DNA from: Hysterangium stoloniferum
Taxonomy: Eukaryota; Basidiomycota; Agaricomycetes; Hysterangiales; Hysterangiaceae
Length of the DNA stretch: 64,000 nucleotides
Assembly: GCA_015178975.1 (NCBI GenBank)
Contig: WHVD01000066.1
Coordinates: forward strand, 124,001-188,000
Direction of reading: 5' to 3'
Below the pieces are notes generated by a model, which was not told the origin of the DNA, did no database searches, and was given only the letters and a program-made list of their open reading frames with translations. Position 1 is the stretch's first letter; the number at the start of each line of letters is the position of its first letter. Positions 22,762-32,866 of this stretch are shown in pieces. Position numbers and translations under genes: made by a program.

Positions 22762-23326
22762 TGTTAAGTGCCGTGTTGGGAACTTATTCCGGAACTATCG
22801 GAAAGTCACCGGGAAGTCGGAAACTCGTGGATAGGGTCAGGACGTCGGCTTCAGCTTATGTGCTGCACCTCTACGCAAACACTCAATGTCCTTAATTTCA
22901 GAAGTAAAAATTACGACGGAAGATATGAATATTCAGAGTTCTGAAGAGTTCCGAATATCAAGTGTACAGAAAGACGGGAGGAGGAATAAGAAACTAAGTT
23001 GATATCAGATCTAAGGTAAAGTACAAATTCGTGGAAACTAATATAAGTCTACTCGTTATTGTACTACAAACTAAGACCATAATAAGACGGAAACGGAAGT
23101 GTTCTTAAAACGGAAATACAATAAGACATATTGGGGAGACAATATTCCGAAACAGGAATACAACAAACAAATGAGTGAATACTTGTCAACGGACAAATTA
23201 CCAAATGCGGAACAAGGGAAGAATGCGGATGATACGGTAACTATGATGTTCTGTAGTCGGGGATCGGAAGTCGGAAGTCGGAGATCGGAAGTCGGATATT
23301 GAAACATCCGGGAATGGGTCGTAACA
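22762..23326 (-). repeat. 3' LTR of the gypsy element
   Basis: TGTTAAGTGCCG...GGGTCGTAACA as written on plus. A microsatellite-like GGAAGTCGGA run lies at about 23264-23298. The shared LTR core block is at about 22850-22890. Confidence 0.93.
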
Positions 23327-23336
23327 GTACCCCCCT
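23327..23336 (-). promoter_or_regulatory. Polypurine tract of the gypsy element
   Basis: AGGGGGGTAC on the minus strand, directly before the 3' LTR. It is the expected plus-strand primer site. Confidence 0.75.
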
Positions 23337-23454
23337 GTTAGGCCGAAATCCCATAGAGGCGATTAGGTACTGAGTGATTGAAGCGACGGCTGATTGTTAT
23401 GTGTCGTGAAATTTACGCAAATATGGAGGTGAGAGTTTCGGCTGTTATTCTGAG

Positions 23455-23462
23455 TATAAAAA
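23455..23462 (+). promoter_or_regulatory. TATA box of the antisense gene
   Basis: TATAAAAA, 49 bp upstream of the ATG at 23511 and on the strand opposite to the gypsy genes. Spacing suits a fungal core promoter. Confidence 0.55.
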
Positions 23463-23510
23463 CCTCCAGATATTCGAATTAATGTTTTTGTTTCTTTATC
23501 CACGACTTGT

Positions 23511-24307
23511 ATGTCGATTCGTCAGCCGTTATTCATCACTACCCCGGAAGACTCAGATACCGAATTATCTGTACTTCAAAAAATGTCGAAGGTCACAGAA
23601 CTTTAACAAAAATGCCAAAAAATGGAGGAGTTGAAACGATGACAGGAGGAGGAGGAAAAAGCATTGATGCAGGAGTTGAAAGAGGCGGAAGAGGCGGAAA
23701 AACGGGAATTGGAGCAGGCGAAGGTGGAAAAAGAAGCATGGATGCAGAAAATGGTGGAGGTGCAGAAAAGGAAAGAAGAGGCGGAAAAATTACAGCGGGA
23801 GTCGGAGGTGGCAGAAAGACTGAAGGAGATAAGGGAAGGAAAAGTAAGTTTGATCCATATTTTCCATGGTTCCGACCGATAACTTTTGATACAGCGAAAA
23901 GCCGTGGAGATGGAGGTGGAGGGAGAGGCTGGACCTTCAAGTCCTAAAGTAAGTGCATCTACAAAAGGTCGGTATTTGATTAACTTCTGAAACAGAAGCC
24001 AAAAGTCAAGGCTCCGGAACGGATGGAAGTCGTCCATGAAACTCTGTGTTATCGATGTTCCATACGGAATATGACATGTTGGAAACAGAAGGTAAAATGG
24101 GGTGGAACTTGTTATCCCTGTGCGGTTCTCAAACTTCCGTGCACCCTCGCCTCGAAAAGGGTACCAAAAGGTAAGGAGACTCTGAAAGCTAACGATGCGG
24201 GAAGTTCAGGAGCAGCCAAAACTGCAGAAACTGAAAAATGGGATGAACTGCTCGCATACTATCGGGAAATCAGAGAGTCCATGAGAGTGAACTGGCTTGT
24301 GCTATAA
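23511..24307 (+). pseudogene. Antisense, two-intron gene inside the gypsy element (coiled coil plus Cys cluster)
   Basis: Lies between the integrase end (24309) and the 3' LTR, on the strand opposite to all retrotransposon genes. The gene model has three exons: 23511-23843, 23895-23948 and 23996-24307. Both introns (51 and 47 nt) begin GTAAGT and end CAG, with CGATAAC and GATTAAC branch-like motifs, and both fall between codons (phase 0). The first exon encodes a long Glu/Lys/Arg-rich heptad-like helix (about residues 40-105). The last exon has CYRCSIRNMTC, then CYPCAVLKLPC, two CX2CX6C clusters about 14 residues apart, suggesting metal binding. The first exon appears broken (about two breaks) while the rest is open. 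I do not recognise a named family. Intron retention fits antisense orientation, because sense retroviral-type RNA would not splice it. Confidence 0.7.
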
Positions 24308-24308
24308 T

Positions 24309-25436
24309 TTAAAAAGGTCCTAAGAATTTCTCAGCAAGTTTTTTAGAAGGTCGGGTAGTACGGAAAAATTGAGCTTTTACAAAAACCTGATCACCGATTT
24401 TAAAGTTAGGAGGTGGGATCCTGTTTTTGTCCGTGGAACGTTGATAATATTCCTGTGCGGAAGAAATAGCTTTCTGAAGTTCTTGATGTAATTCGTCGAG
24501 GTCGGTAATAAATTCTTGAGCACGGACAGAAGCCAAATCTCGTTCGGAATGTATGGTGAGATTCGGATTATAGCCTTGGTTGGCGAAGAAAGGAGATACA
24601 CCGGTAGTTGCATTCGGGGAGTTATTGTAGGCGAATTCCGCGATCGGGAGAAGGGATTTCCAATTGTCCTGTTGATAATTGCAATAGATGCGGAGATATT
24701 GTTCCAATGTTTGATTTACACCTTCCGTTTGTCCATCACCTTCCAGGTGATATCCCGAGGTGAAGTGTAGTTTCATGTTGAGGGCTTTTCTGAGGGCCTG
24801 GAAGAAGTGGGAGACGAACTTGGAGCCTCGATCGGAAGTTACGTGAGATGGAACTCCATGTTTGGAAAATATGTGAATAATGAAAAGTTCCGCTAATTGT
24901 AAGGACGTGATTGTATCATGAGTCGGTATGAAAATGCCTTGTTTCGAGAATCGATCCACAACAACTAGAATGGATGTAAAGCCTTTGGAAGTCGGGAGTT
25001 GTTCAATAAAATCCATGGAAATTGAATTCCAGGGTTTTTCTGGTATCGGGAGTAGCTTGAGAAGGCTGTACAGCTTATGCCTCTGGGTTTTGGAGCGTAA
25101 GCAGATGGTGCATGACTTACAGAACTGGGTTACAAAATCTCGGAGGTTGGGCCAAGTGTATTCTCTACGGATTAAACCAAGAGTATTGTTAATGCTGTAA
25201 TGTCCGGAGATTGGATGATCGTGTTTATACTGAAGTACGCGGAGTCGGAGATTGTTGGAATCTGGAACGTAGATACATCCATCGAGACGGATAAAACCTT
25301 GAGAGTCCTGTGACCATCGGGGTTGGTCCGGATTGTCAGGAACTTCTAGGTGTGGCTTGAGAGCCGGGTTGGAAGTGAGTGTGGAAAGGATATCTTGATG
25401 TAATTGCTCAATGTCCATAATCATGATGCTACGCAT
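24309..25436 (-). pseudogene. Integrase of the gypsy element
   Basis: HHCC zinc-binding N-terminus (H...H in YKHDHPISGHY, then CKSCTIC). The catalytic core has Asp in SMDFIEQLP, Asp in VTSDRGSKF and Glu in DGQTEGVNQTLEQYLR. A YNNSPNATTG motif follows, then a GPF-like segment near the C-terminus (KFLGPF). I see no chromodomain in the remaining sequence. This frame is long and open and is one of the best-preserved parts of the element. Confidence 0.93.
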
Positions 25437-25562
25437 AATTGGATAGTAGAGGGAAGTTGCTTGAATAGATGTGGAAAGTTGTTGCGTTGTAAAAACCGGT
25501 TTTAAGTTATGCGGATTAACAATGGCATAGTTACTTTTCCCCTCTTTAGGATAGACGTCCCA

Positions 25563-26660
25563 TCATCGAGTCATGGCATCTGGTTTTCCACCAAGACGTC
25601 CGGGTCGGAAACGGATAATCATGTTGAAAGCAGAAAGAAATTCGGACCAGCGGGCTTGCCGGCAGGTTAAAAGTTTAGTGGTAGAAAAATATTCGAGATT
25701 TTTGTGATCAGTAACAACGTCAACGGGAGTTGAGGAACCTTCGAGATAATGGTGCCAATGTTTAAAAGCTTCAAAAATTGCCAAAAGTTCCTTATCATGA
25801 ATGTCGTAGTTGAGTTTGGACACTGAAAGTGTCTGAGAAAGAAATGTGACCGGATGAATTTCACCATCGGAATCTTGAATGGAAAGAATCGCGGCAATTG
25901 CATAATTGGAAGCATCAGTTTCCACAATAATTGGAACATCAGGTTTCCAATGGGAAAGGATCGGGGCAGAAGTGAAAGCATTTTTTAAAGTCTGGAAGGC
26001 GGATCGGCATTTGTTGTCAAAGACCCATGGTTGAGTTTTATGGGTAAGACGAGTGAGCGGTACTGTAATATCCGAGTAGTTCCGAATAAAACGATGGGAA
26101 AAGTTGGCGAAACCTAAAAATGACTGAATATCCTTGACTTTCCGTGGTTCGGGCCAATCACGGACAACTTGAACCTTAGTTTCATCCATATGGAGACCAT
26201 CAGGTCCGATAATGAAACCTAAGTATTCAATAGAATCCATATCAAAGTAGCATTTTTTACTGTTGGTGAAAAGACCGTTTTTACGGAGTCTTCGGAAGAC
26301 TTCACGGACCTGTTCATCATGAAGAGCGGGATCCTCGGAAAATACCAAAATGTCGTCCAAATAGACTATAACACATACGTCAAGCATGTCGGAAAATATA
26401 TCATTAACAAAACATTGAAAAGTGGAAGGGGTGTTGGTAAGGCCGAACGGCATAACCAACCATTCAAAGGATCCATAGCGAGTCCGAAAAGCAGTTTTCC
26501 ATTCGTCGCCCTCGGCAATTTGGACCAAATGATAGGCGTGTTTGAGGTCTATTTTGGTGTAAATCCGAGCTTTTCGTGGGGTGTCGAGTAAATCGGTAAC
26601 GAGTGGAAGTGGGTACTTGTCTTTCCGTGTGATGGAATTTAATCCTCTGAAATCGACACA
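25563..26660 (-). pseudogene. Reverse transcriptase and RNase H of the gypsy element
   Basis: RT motifs: FEWLVMPFGLTNTPSTFQ, the catalytic box VYLDDILVFSED, and LGFANFSHRFIRNYSDI in the thumb/connection region. RNase H follows with VETDASNYAIAAILS and VVTDHKNLEYF. The order RT then RNase H upstream of integrase defines Ty3/gypsy. The frame continues into the protease segment with breaks. Confidence 0.94.
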
Positions 26661-26807
26661 GAGTCAAAGAGAACCATCCTTCTTTCGGACAAAAAGGACG
26701 GATGCTCCATACGGAGACTTTGAGGGACAGATAAAACCTATCGACAAATGTTCATCCAGGAACTCCCGAATAGACGAAAGTTCCGATTGGGATAATGGGT
26801 AAATAGG

Positions 26808-27545
26808 TCATAACGGAGGGTTTGAACTGGGCTCAATATCAATTTTTAAGTCGTAGGGCCTATGTGGTGCAAGCCTGTCAGCTTTTTGCTTACTGAAAAT
26901 GTCCGCGAAATCATGGTATTTTTCGGGAACTCCTTCCAGGTCGGCCTTTAGCTTGGATAATTCTGGAGTCGCAAAACGTCCAGATGCTTCATCAACTTTT
27001 AAGCTGATCGAAAAACATTGCGAACCATCCAGTTTACTCACCCTAACAAATGCCAAAGTGTTGATGAGAGAGATTTTTGGAGGCTCGGAAGTTTCGGTAG
27101 AAGCCGGAGGTGCCGTTGATGCCGAAAAGGCGTTGGCCGGACAAGACGCTGTAGGAGGAATGGAAGTGTCGGGAATTCGGAAAGTAATACTGCCCAATAC
27201 CCAGTCAATCAACGGATTATATCGGGTGAGCCAGTTGTATCCAAGAACTACCGAACAGCTAGAGTCCAACTGTGTTATGAAAAAAGTAACCGTCTGGGAT
27301 GTTCCACAAGGGAACCGGATAGACATGTCGCAGGCTTGAGTAATTGCCGTATTGCTAGTGCTGTCAAACAGACGCAAGGAAATTGCGGGAACAGAATGGA
27401 GTTTCAGATTATGTTTCATGGCAAAGGTGGTATCTACAAAACAGTGTGTGGAGCCGGAATCTATCAGAGCTCGGAACACTAAATTTCCAAGAAAGTCAGA
27501 AATGAGTTTTACAAATAATGAATTGGGATTAGAGAGAGCGGACAC
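26808..27545 (-). pseudogene. Aspartic protease region of the gypsy element
   Basis: Retropepsin signature ALIDSGSTHCFVD (about 27470-27430) with Asp-Ser-Gly at the active site, then VVLGYNWL at about 27230. The 3' part (KADRLAPHRPYDLKIDIEP) is the usual spacer before the RT fingers. Confidence 0.9.
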
Positions 27546-27619
27546 GTTGAGATGGATAACCTCGGAAACACAGAGAGAGTCAACGCAACCCTCTGTCCGT
27601 GCAGATTCCGGAGGGTTGC

Positions 27620-28594
27620 TTACTCTTTTTTCGGCTCCGTGGCGGGTTTTTCCTTGGACATTGTAGTCGTAGTGGAAGTTGCCGTGCGGGCCTTGGAAGA
27701 GTTAGATTTAACGGTATAGTCGGAAACCTTGTGTCCACCTTTCCCACAGAAAAGGCAGGGGTCGTTGTCCATACGTCGTTGTTTCTCCTTCAGGGTGAGT
27801 TTACTGTCGGTACCCAACAAATGGGAAATGTCGGGTTTGTTGGAAGTTGACTGTTTTTCCTTGTTGGATTTCTTGTCTTTCTTCCGGTCGGAGTTTGATT
27901 TGCCAGTATTAGTGCCAGAGTTGCTGGTGTTATTGCCTGAGTTGTTGCTGGAAGACTTGCTAGTCGACGCCTTGTTGCTCTGAGAATGTTCCGTCAGGTT
28001 TTCTCGAGAAACCTCGGCTTTTTGTTCCCAATAACAGGCGTCGGATGTTTGAGCTTTCATCCGCATGAGTTGGAGAGTTTTCAGCTTTCCATCTTTGCAG
28101 ATTTCGTCTTTAAGGTGTGATGGAAGTCCCATATAGAAATGGTGTCTGAGGGCAGAATCGTCCCATCCACATCGTGCGGCGAGGGTATTGAACTTGACGA
28201 GATAATCAGAAACTCGTTGATTGTCCTTCATCTTGAGCGTCATTAATTCATTTTCCGCTTCGCCAGATTGATCGTAAGGTCCGAAATTGGTTTCCAGTTC
28301 TTCCACAAAAGCGTCCCAGTCATCGAGCCATACGGGTGTCTCGTCGGATAATCCAGATAGTCTGGGTTTGAACCAATCTTGAGCGGTATCCTTGAGATAA
28401 GAGAGCGCGAAATTGACTTTTCGACTGTCAGATTTAAATGCATTGGGTCGATCACGGAAGCTGAAACGGCATTGGAGAAGGAAATTCTTCAATTTTTTCG
28501 GATCCTTGCCGGTAAATGGTTCAGGTTCTTTGACTCCGGTGTGGTGTAAGTTTGTTACTAGGAAAAGACCTAATAACCTGCGCGCAACGGTCAA
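27620..28594 (-). pseudogene. Gag of the gypsy element
   Basis: Retrotrans_gag-type capsid region: EPEPFTGKDPKKLKNFLLQC (about 28525), LSYLKDTAQDWF (about 28400) and LVKFNTLAARCGWD (about 28195). A Ser/Asn/Lys-rich linker leads to a zinc-knuckle-like segment CLFCGKGGHK (about 27745). This is typical of Tf1/sushi-like fungal gypsy Gag. The N-terminal part of the Gag-like sequence seems to lie far upstream, beyond the 28600-29930 segment. Confidence 0.9.
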
Positions 28595-28599
28595 GTCTT

Positions 28600-29930
28600 T
28601 ATGACGGTCACTGACACAGTCGTTCTTGAAACCAGTCTATAACCAAACACACTCGGAGTGAGAGGCTAGAGATCGGACCTTGGATGACGTAAACGAAGAT
28701 GATATCAAAAGGCTGACATAAGCCTAATGTCGAGGAGTGTAGAACTTCAACAATAAGAGACACTACAGTATCCCTTACTGGCCGTAGGAGTGAGACTGAG
28801 AGTAAGACTTAAGAGATTGTCCTTAAGAATGAGCTTCGAAATGAGATACAACGAAATTGCTTGTTCAATAGTGGGCAAAAGAGAGGCCCTTATATACATG
28901 AGAGAGCACAGGTCAAAACAAACATCTACAAACAACGACACAATAATGATGCGATATGGTGTGAGTCATCTCTGAGTCATCACAATAGGAGTGTTAGTAA
29001 AGCTGTGAACAATAATAGGGGGAGGCTGCGCTGAACAATAAGAGAATGACAAACAAAAGATGAGATCAGACATGTGATATGGATAAATGGGGAAACACAA
29101 TAGAACAATAGGGGAAGTGAGTCAGACAATAGGGATGATGGAGTAATAGAAGTGATGGCTGATGAAACATCGATGATATGAGTCAGAAACACAAGAATCC
29201 CACGATAATGCGTCACCCTCAAATGCTATGCTTGATTTTGAAATCTTGACAATATTACCAATCGATGAACCGAGATTGGACGTATTGTGTTCCTAGTTTT
29301 GCAGTATAAGGAGGGGACACAATCAATCACCATTTAGAACCAGGTGGTGAGTAGGCTCCACAACCACGCAAGGAACACGAATCGACGATGACCTCGACGA
29401 GGCTCTACTTGACTTCCTTCTGGAACTGGGGTCCTAAATAACTTGGGTCCTCTGTGATCTCCTACTGGAGTGAACATTGCCATGTAATAGATTCCCGATG
29501 ACAGTGGGGAACAGTCCTGCTAGAACACTCAATTGAATCGATAGTGGAGGATTTCGGAGGAGCCATCATAGTGTTCTATACGAATGAAGACAGGATCATC
29601 TGGAGCATATGGGAGTCGAATACCTTGTCGACGGAGGAAACGATGGTATTTCTTGGAGGAGCATGAGTGGGCTGGTAGGGGCTTGGAAATGATGTCTGAG
29701 GATGAGGAGAAGCGAGATGTTATTGGCTGGAGTTCTATTTGGGAGTGAAGAGTCGGTTTCGAGTAGGAACTGAGGGTTACTTTGGAGGACGATGCAGTGT
29801 TGAACATGATGGAGTTTTGGTCGTCTGTTTGATGAAACTGATTTGGCTGTGTAGAAGTCATCTTGAGTGCCAAAGTATATATAAGAATTTGTGCTGTGAT
29901 GTGACTTGAAACTATTGCCATATAGGTTAC
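28600..29930 (-). other. Unexplained segment in the gypsy leader/Gag region
   Basis: About 1.3 kb separates the Gag-like N-terminal sequence (29930-30259) from the Gag body (28594). On the minus strand it contains a TATATATACT motif (about 29880), an open frame starting MTSTQPNQFHQ and ending HYRFN (29529), a second TATATAAGGG at about 28895, and pyrimidine-rich DNA. I do not recognise the protein. It may be an accessory gene with its own promoter, or a piece of another element inserted here. Confidence 0.4.
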
Positions 29931-30031
29931 TTTCCGATTGAACTCTCTACAGTGGGATGATTCTTTACTATCCTCAGCGGATTTCAAATAGTCAGCGAAT
30001 TTCACAATGGAGTTGATAAACAACATTTCAG

Positions 30032-30259
30032 TCAGTTCGTCAGAAGATTTCTTTTTCGATGTCTCCGGCTGATCTTCTGCTTCATTGTCGGAAGTATGGG
30101 ATCATTGGGATCCTTTGTTACCTCGGTAACCTCCTCGGTAACTTCTTCGACTGAAGCTGATGTTGTCGGCTGAATTGGGGTTTCGGGTTGAGTGGTGTAA
30201 AGTTGCAACGGGGATTGAAGTTGGGATGGTCCTTCGGCAGCTTTGCGTTTGGGACCCAT
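30032..30259 (-). pseudogene. N-terminal Gag-like leader ORF of the gypsy element
   Basis: Begins MGPKRKAAEGPSQ, 34 nt after the 5' LTR, and is Pro/Glu/Thr-rich. The position just after the PBS, and a downstream helix-like stretch INSIVKFADYLKSAED on the same strand, suggest the true N-terminal part of the Gag polyprotein. Broken. Confidence 0.5.
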
Positions 30260-30280
30260 GATGAGCGAGTCGCAGAGTTG

Positions 30281-30291
30281 AGATCTGATAT
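30281..30291 (-). promoter_or_regulatory. Self-priming PBS of the gypsy element
   Basis: On the minus (sense) strand ATATCAGATCT starts two bases after the LTR. It is perfectly complementary to AGATCTGATAT inside the same LTR (plus coordinates 30534-30544). There is no TGG start for an ordinary tRNA 3' end. Tf1 of fission yeast is known to prime this way, using the first 11 nt of its own mRNA. Confidence 0.75.
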
Positions 30292-30293
30292 AC

Positions 30294-30858
30294 TGTTAAG
30301 TGCCGTGTCGGGAACTTATTCCGGAACTATCGGAAAGTCACCGGGAAGTCGGAAACTCGTGGATAGGGTCAGGACGTCGGCTTCAGCTTATGTGCTGCGC
30401 CTCTACGCAAATGCTCAATGTCCTTAATTTCAGAAGTAAAACTTACGACGGAAGATATGGATATTCAGAGTTCCGAAGAGTTCCGAATATCGAGCGTACA
30501 GAAAGATGGGAGGAGGAATAAGAAACTAAGTCGATATCAGATCTAAGGTAAAGTACAAATTTGCGGAAACTAATATAAGTCTACTTGTTATTGTACTACA
30601 AACTAAGACCATAATAAGACGGAAACGGAAGTGTTCTTAAAACAGAAATACAATAAGACATATTGGGGAGACAATATTCCGAAACGGGAATACAACAAAC
30701 AAACGAGTGAATACTTGTCAGCGGACAAATTACCAAATGCGGAACAAGGAAAGAATGCGGCTGATACGGTAACTATGATGTTCCGTAGTCGGGGATCGGA
30801 AGTCGGAAGTCGGAGATTGGAAGTCGGATATTGAAACATCCGGGAATGGGTCGTAACA
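30294..30858 (-). repeat. 5' LTR of the gypsy element
   Basis: 565 bp. In sense orientation a TTATATTAG promoter-like motif (about 30575-30583) precedes the presumed transcript start at 30544 by about 35 nt. This agrees with the self-priming model. Confidence 0.93.
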
Positions 30859-31486
30859 GCTGCGGCTTGATTGGTTTTCGCTTTGGGACATTGCCGCCGA
30901 TGGGGGGATTGCCAGAGGGGAGGAAATTGACGATACTGTGTTTATATTTCAGTTTTCTAGAGAGAAAAAGGGAAGGAGAAGAGGGCATACAGAATTGATA
31001 CCATAATGGATGGCAAAGCTTCAGGAACATAACAAGGTGGGGGGAGGGAGAGTTGAATTAAAAGGGGATTTTGTAGGAAGGTTGGGGGGATACGGGGAGA
31101 CACTAATGGGATGAAGTCCATATTATTATAGGTTTTTGGAAATTATGTCCTTCAATGGTTGCTTGCTCCCAGATCAAACTTTGCCGACACTGAAGTTAGG
31201 GTACCTGGGAATTGAAGATCAATAATTTTATTGATCATCCCTCTTGGCATACAACTCTACAGATCACAGATTGGGCTGGCATGTGTACAAGTCCCCATTC
31301 GTAGTGGCAGTTTAAAGAATACAAAATAACCTTTTTAATGGAGATGGCCATGTCGAGGCACCATGAGAACTATCTAAGTGGAGGTTCACATAGATGAAGT
31401 CTGATAAAGATCAACCTGCAATCAATACCGAATGACCCCGAAAACCAATATGAGGTTCAAAGACGCTGTGTCTCGAACTATGCTAC
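30859..31486 (-). repeat. Right inverted arm, middle part
   Basis: Reverse complement of about 16550-17150 (module A plus flanking sequence). It starts with the gypsy target duplicate GCTGC and ends at the LTR at 31487. Confidence 0.8.
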
Positions 31487-32230
31487 CTGTTAAGAACTGA
31501 AAAACTGACTAATGTTGGTTGGCCGATGGGGACTGATCGGAAGGACTTGGCTTCAGCTTATGTGCTGTGCCCTCACAATAATCTGTCGGGTGTCCTTAAA
31601 TTTCAGGCAGGCAGAGACTAGTCCTAATGAATGCCTCTCGGCGAAACTACCGATCAGAAGCGAAGGATAAGTCGAAGTGTTGGGCCAAGGGGTTGGAGGC
31701 CGAGAGTGGGCGAGCACACGCGAAGGCAGATAGTGGAATACTTAGTATGAGACTTCTGTAGGCATAGGAGTGTATTCTGAGTCGATATTCTGATTACCTA
31801 GTAACTACAATACAACGGGTTCATATATGAGTATTTGGCATCTAGGAAATACTAACTAGGAGAAGAGCGGAAAATGGTATTGACAAATAAGCTTGACTAG
31901 GAATGGGAAGGTTACGATTAGTTCAGAGGCCATGAGATAACCAAGAGTGGGATTACGAAGAAAGGAAATAGTCTGAGGGTTACAAGTATATATAGACATA
32001 TGTGAAACATAGAGTAGGACGGATCATCATAATAAAAGGGACATATCAGAGTTTAACCAGATAGTACGAGTATATTTTGACAGGGGTGTAAATGGAGTTT
32101 GATCACCGCAAAAGCATACGTCAGCATCGGGAAACCGACAGTTTCTGATGTGAGGACTTGAGCAATGACTTGAATCGTCAATAGGTGGCAATAACCTTGG
32201 GGACCGTCAGGTTGCGACACGGTCATAACA
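31487..32230 (-). mobile_element. Solo LTR, family L1, in the right arm
   Basis: 744 bp, TGTTAAGAACTG...GGTCATAACA as written, with target duplicate CTACC (31482-31486 and 32231-32235). The shared core block lies at about 31550-31590. The left arm shows the uninterrupted sequence at about 16530. Confidence 0.92.
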
Positions 32231-32866
32231 CTACCCAGAAAAACTTCCCACCTTTAGGATTTGTGAATATCTATCGAAGATTTATTCCAAGTTATTCTGA
32301 AATTGTTTTACTGTTGACTCGACTTACTCAAAAAAAGGTTCAATGGCATTTCAATGAAAGTACTGTATCCCTATTTATTTACATGCCTGGTTTCACAAAA
32401 GAATCGGCATTTAATACTGATTGTCACTGACCCGAGCTTCAAGCAGCTCGTGATGATGCCTCTCTGTACCTACCAGATACTTCAGCTTGGTAGCATTGGT
32501 GCATATACAAGGCTAACGTAATACTCTGCGGCACTGGTAATGCAAGCTAGTCTAGCTGTGGCCCACCAAATACAGCGGTCAATAGTTCCCACAAGATGTT
32601 CAGCATGGCAGTTGCTGGATACTATCACAGTGCATCGGAAACAGTTTATGCTTTCTTCCGAAAAATGACACAACTCATCATGATCTCTTGAGTTGCAGGT
32701 GGGCTCTCTGTCAAATTGATGCTGTTTTGCGCATATCACCACTGGAAGTCCTTTGATTGTCGTCCTGAGAGTCGTTAGATTCCAGCAAGGTTATTACTCA
32801 AGTGCCCTTCTTGGCAACAAATGATGTTGGGTCATTGAGGTCACATGGAGAGATAGAAAAGATTTT
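32231..32866 (-). repeat. Right inverted arm, outer end
   Basis: Reverse complement of about 16016-16545. It includes a gypsy RT filler (32252-32358) not present in the left arm. The outer tip matches the left tip beside the satellite (CTCCATGTGACC). Confidence 0.75.
32252..32358 (+). pseudogene. Gypsy reverse-transcriptase filler fragment
   Basis: About 105 bp encoding a stretch like LGFVNIYRRFIPSYSEIV plus LTRLTQK, the connection region of a gypsy RT different from the 22-31 kb element. The left arm lacks it at the equivalent point (about 16515). Confidence 0.7.

Larger units (their letters stand above)
22762..30858 (-). mobile_element. Gypsy (Ty3) retrotransposon, Tf1/sushi-like, near full length, broken
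   Basis: 8.1 kb with 565 bp LTRs (22762-23326 and 30294-30858; about 4 % different, mostly transitions) and target duplicate GCTGC on both sides (22757-22761 and 30859-30863). The element reads right to left: LTR, self-priming PBS, leader, Gag, protease, reverse transcriptase, RNase H, integrase, antisense gene, polypurine tract (23336-23327), LTR. The RT-RH-INT order and the HHCC integrase are gypsy features. The main frames carry only a handful of breaks (about four to six), so it is fairly young. A second, decayed relative lies at 59807-60135 plus 63578-64000. Confidence 0.95.

Noticed and set aside
24513-27700. Plus-strand frames opposite the gypsy polyprotein
   Set aside because: Shadows of the minus-strand genes. 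Unlike the 23.5-24.3 kb block, they show no introns, promoter or independent composition.
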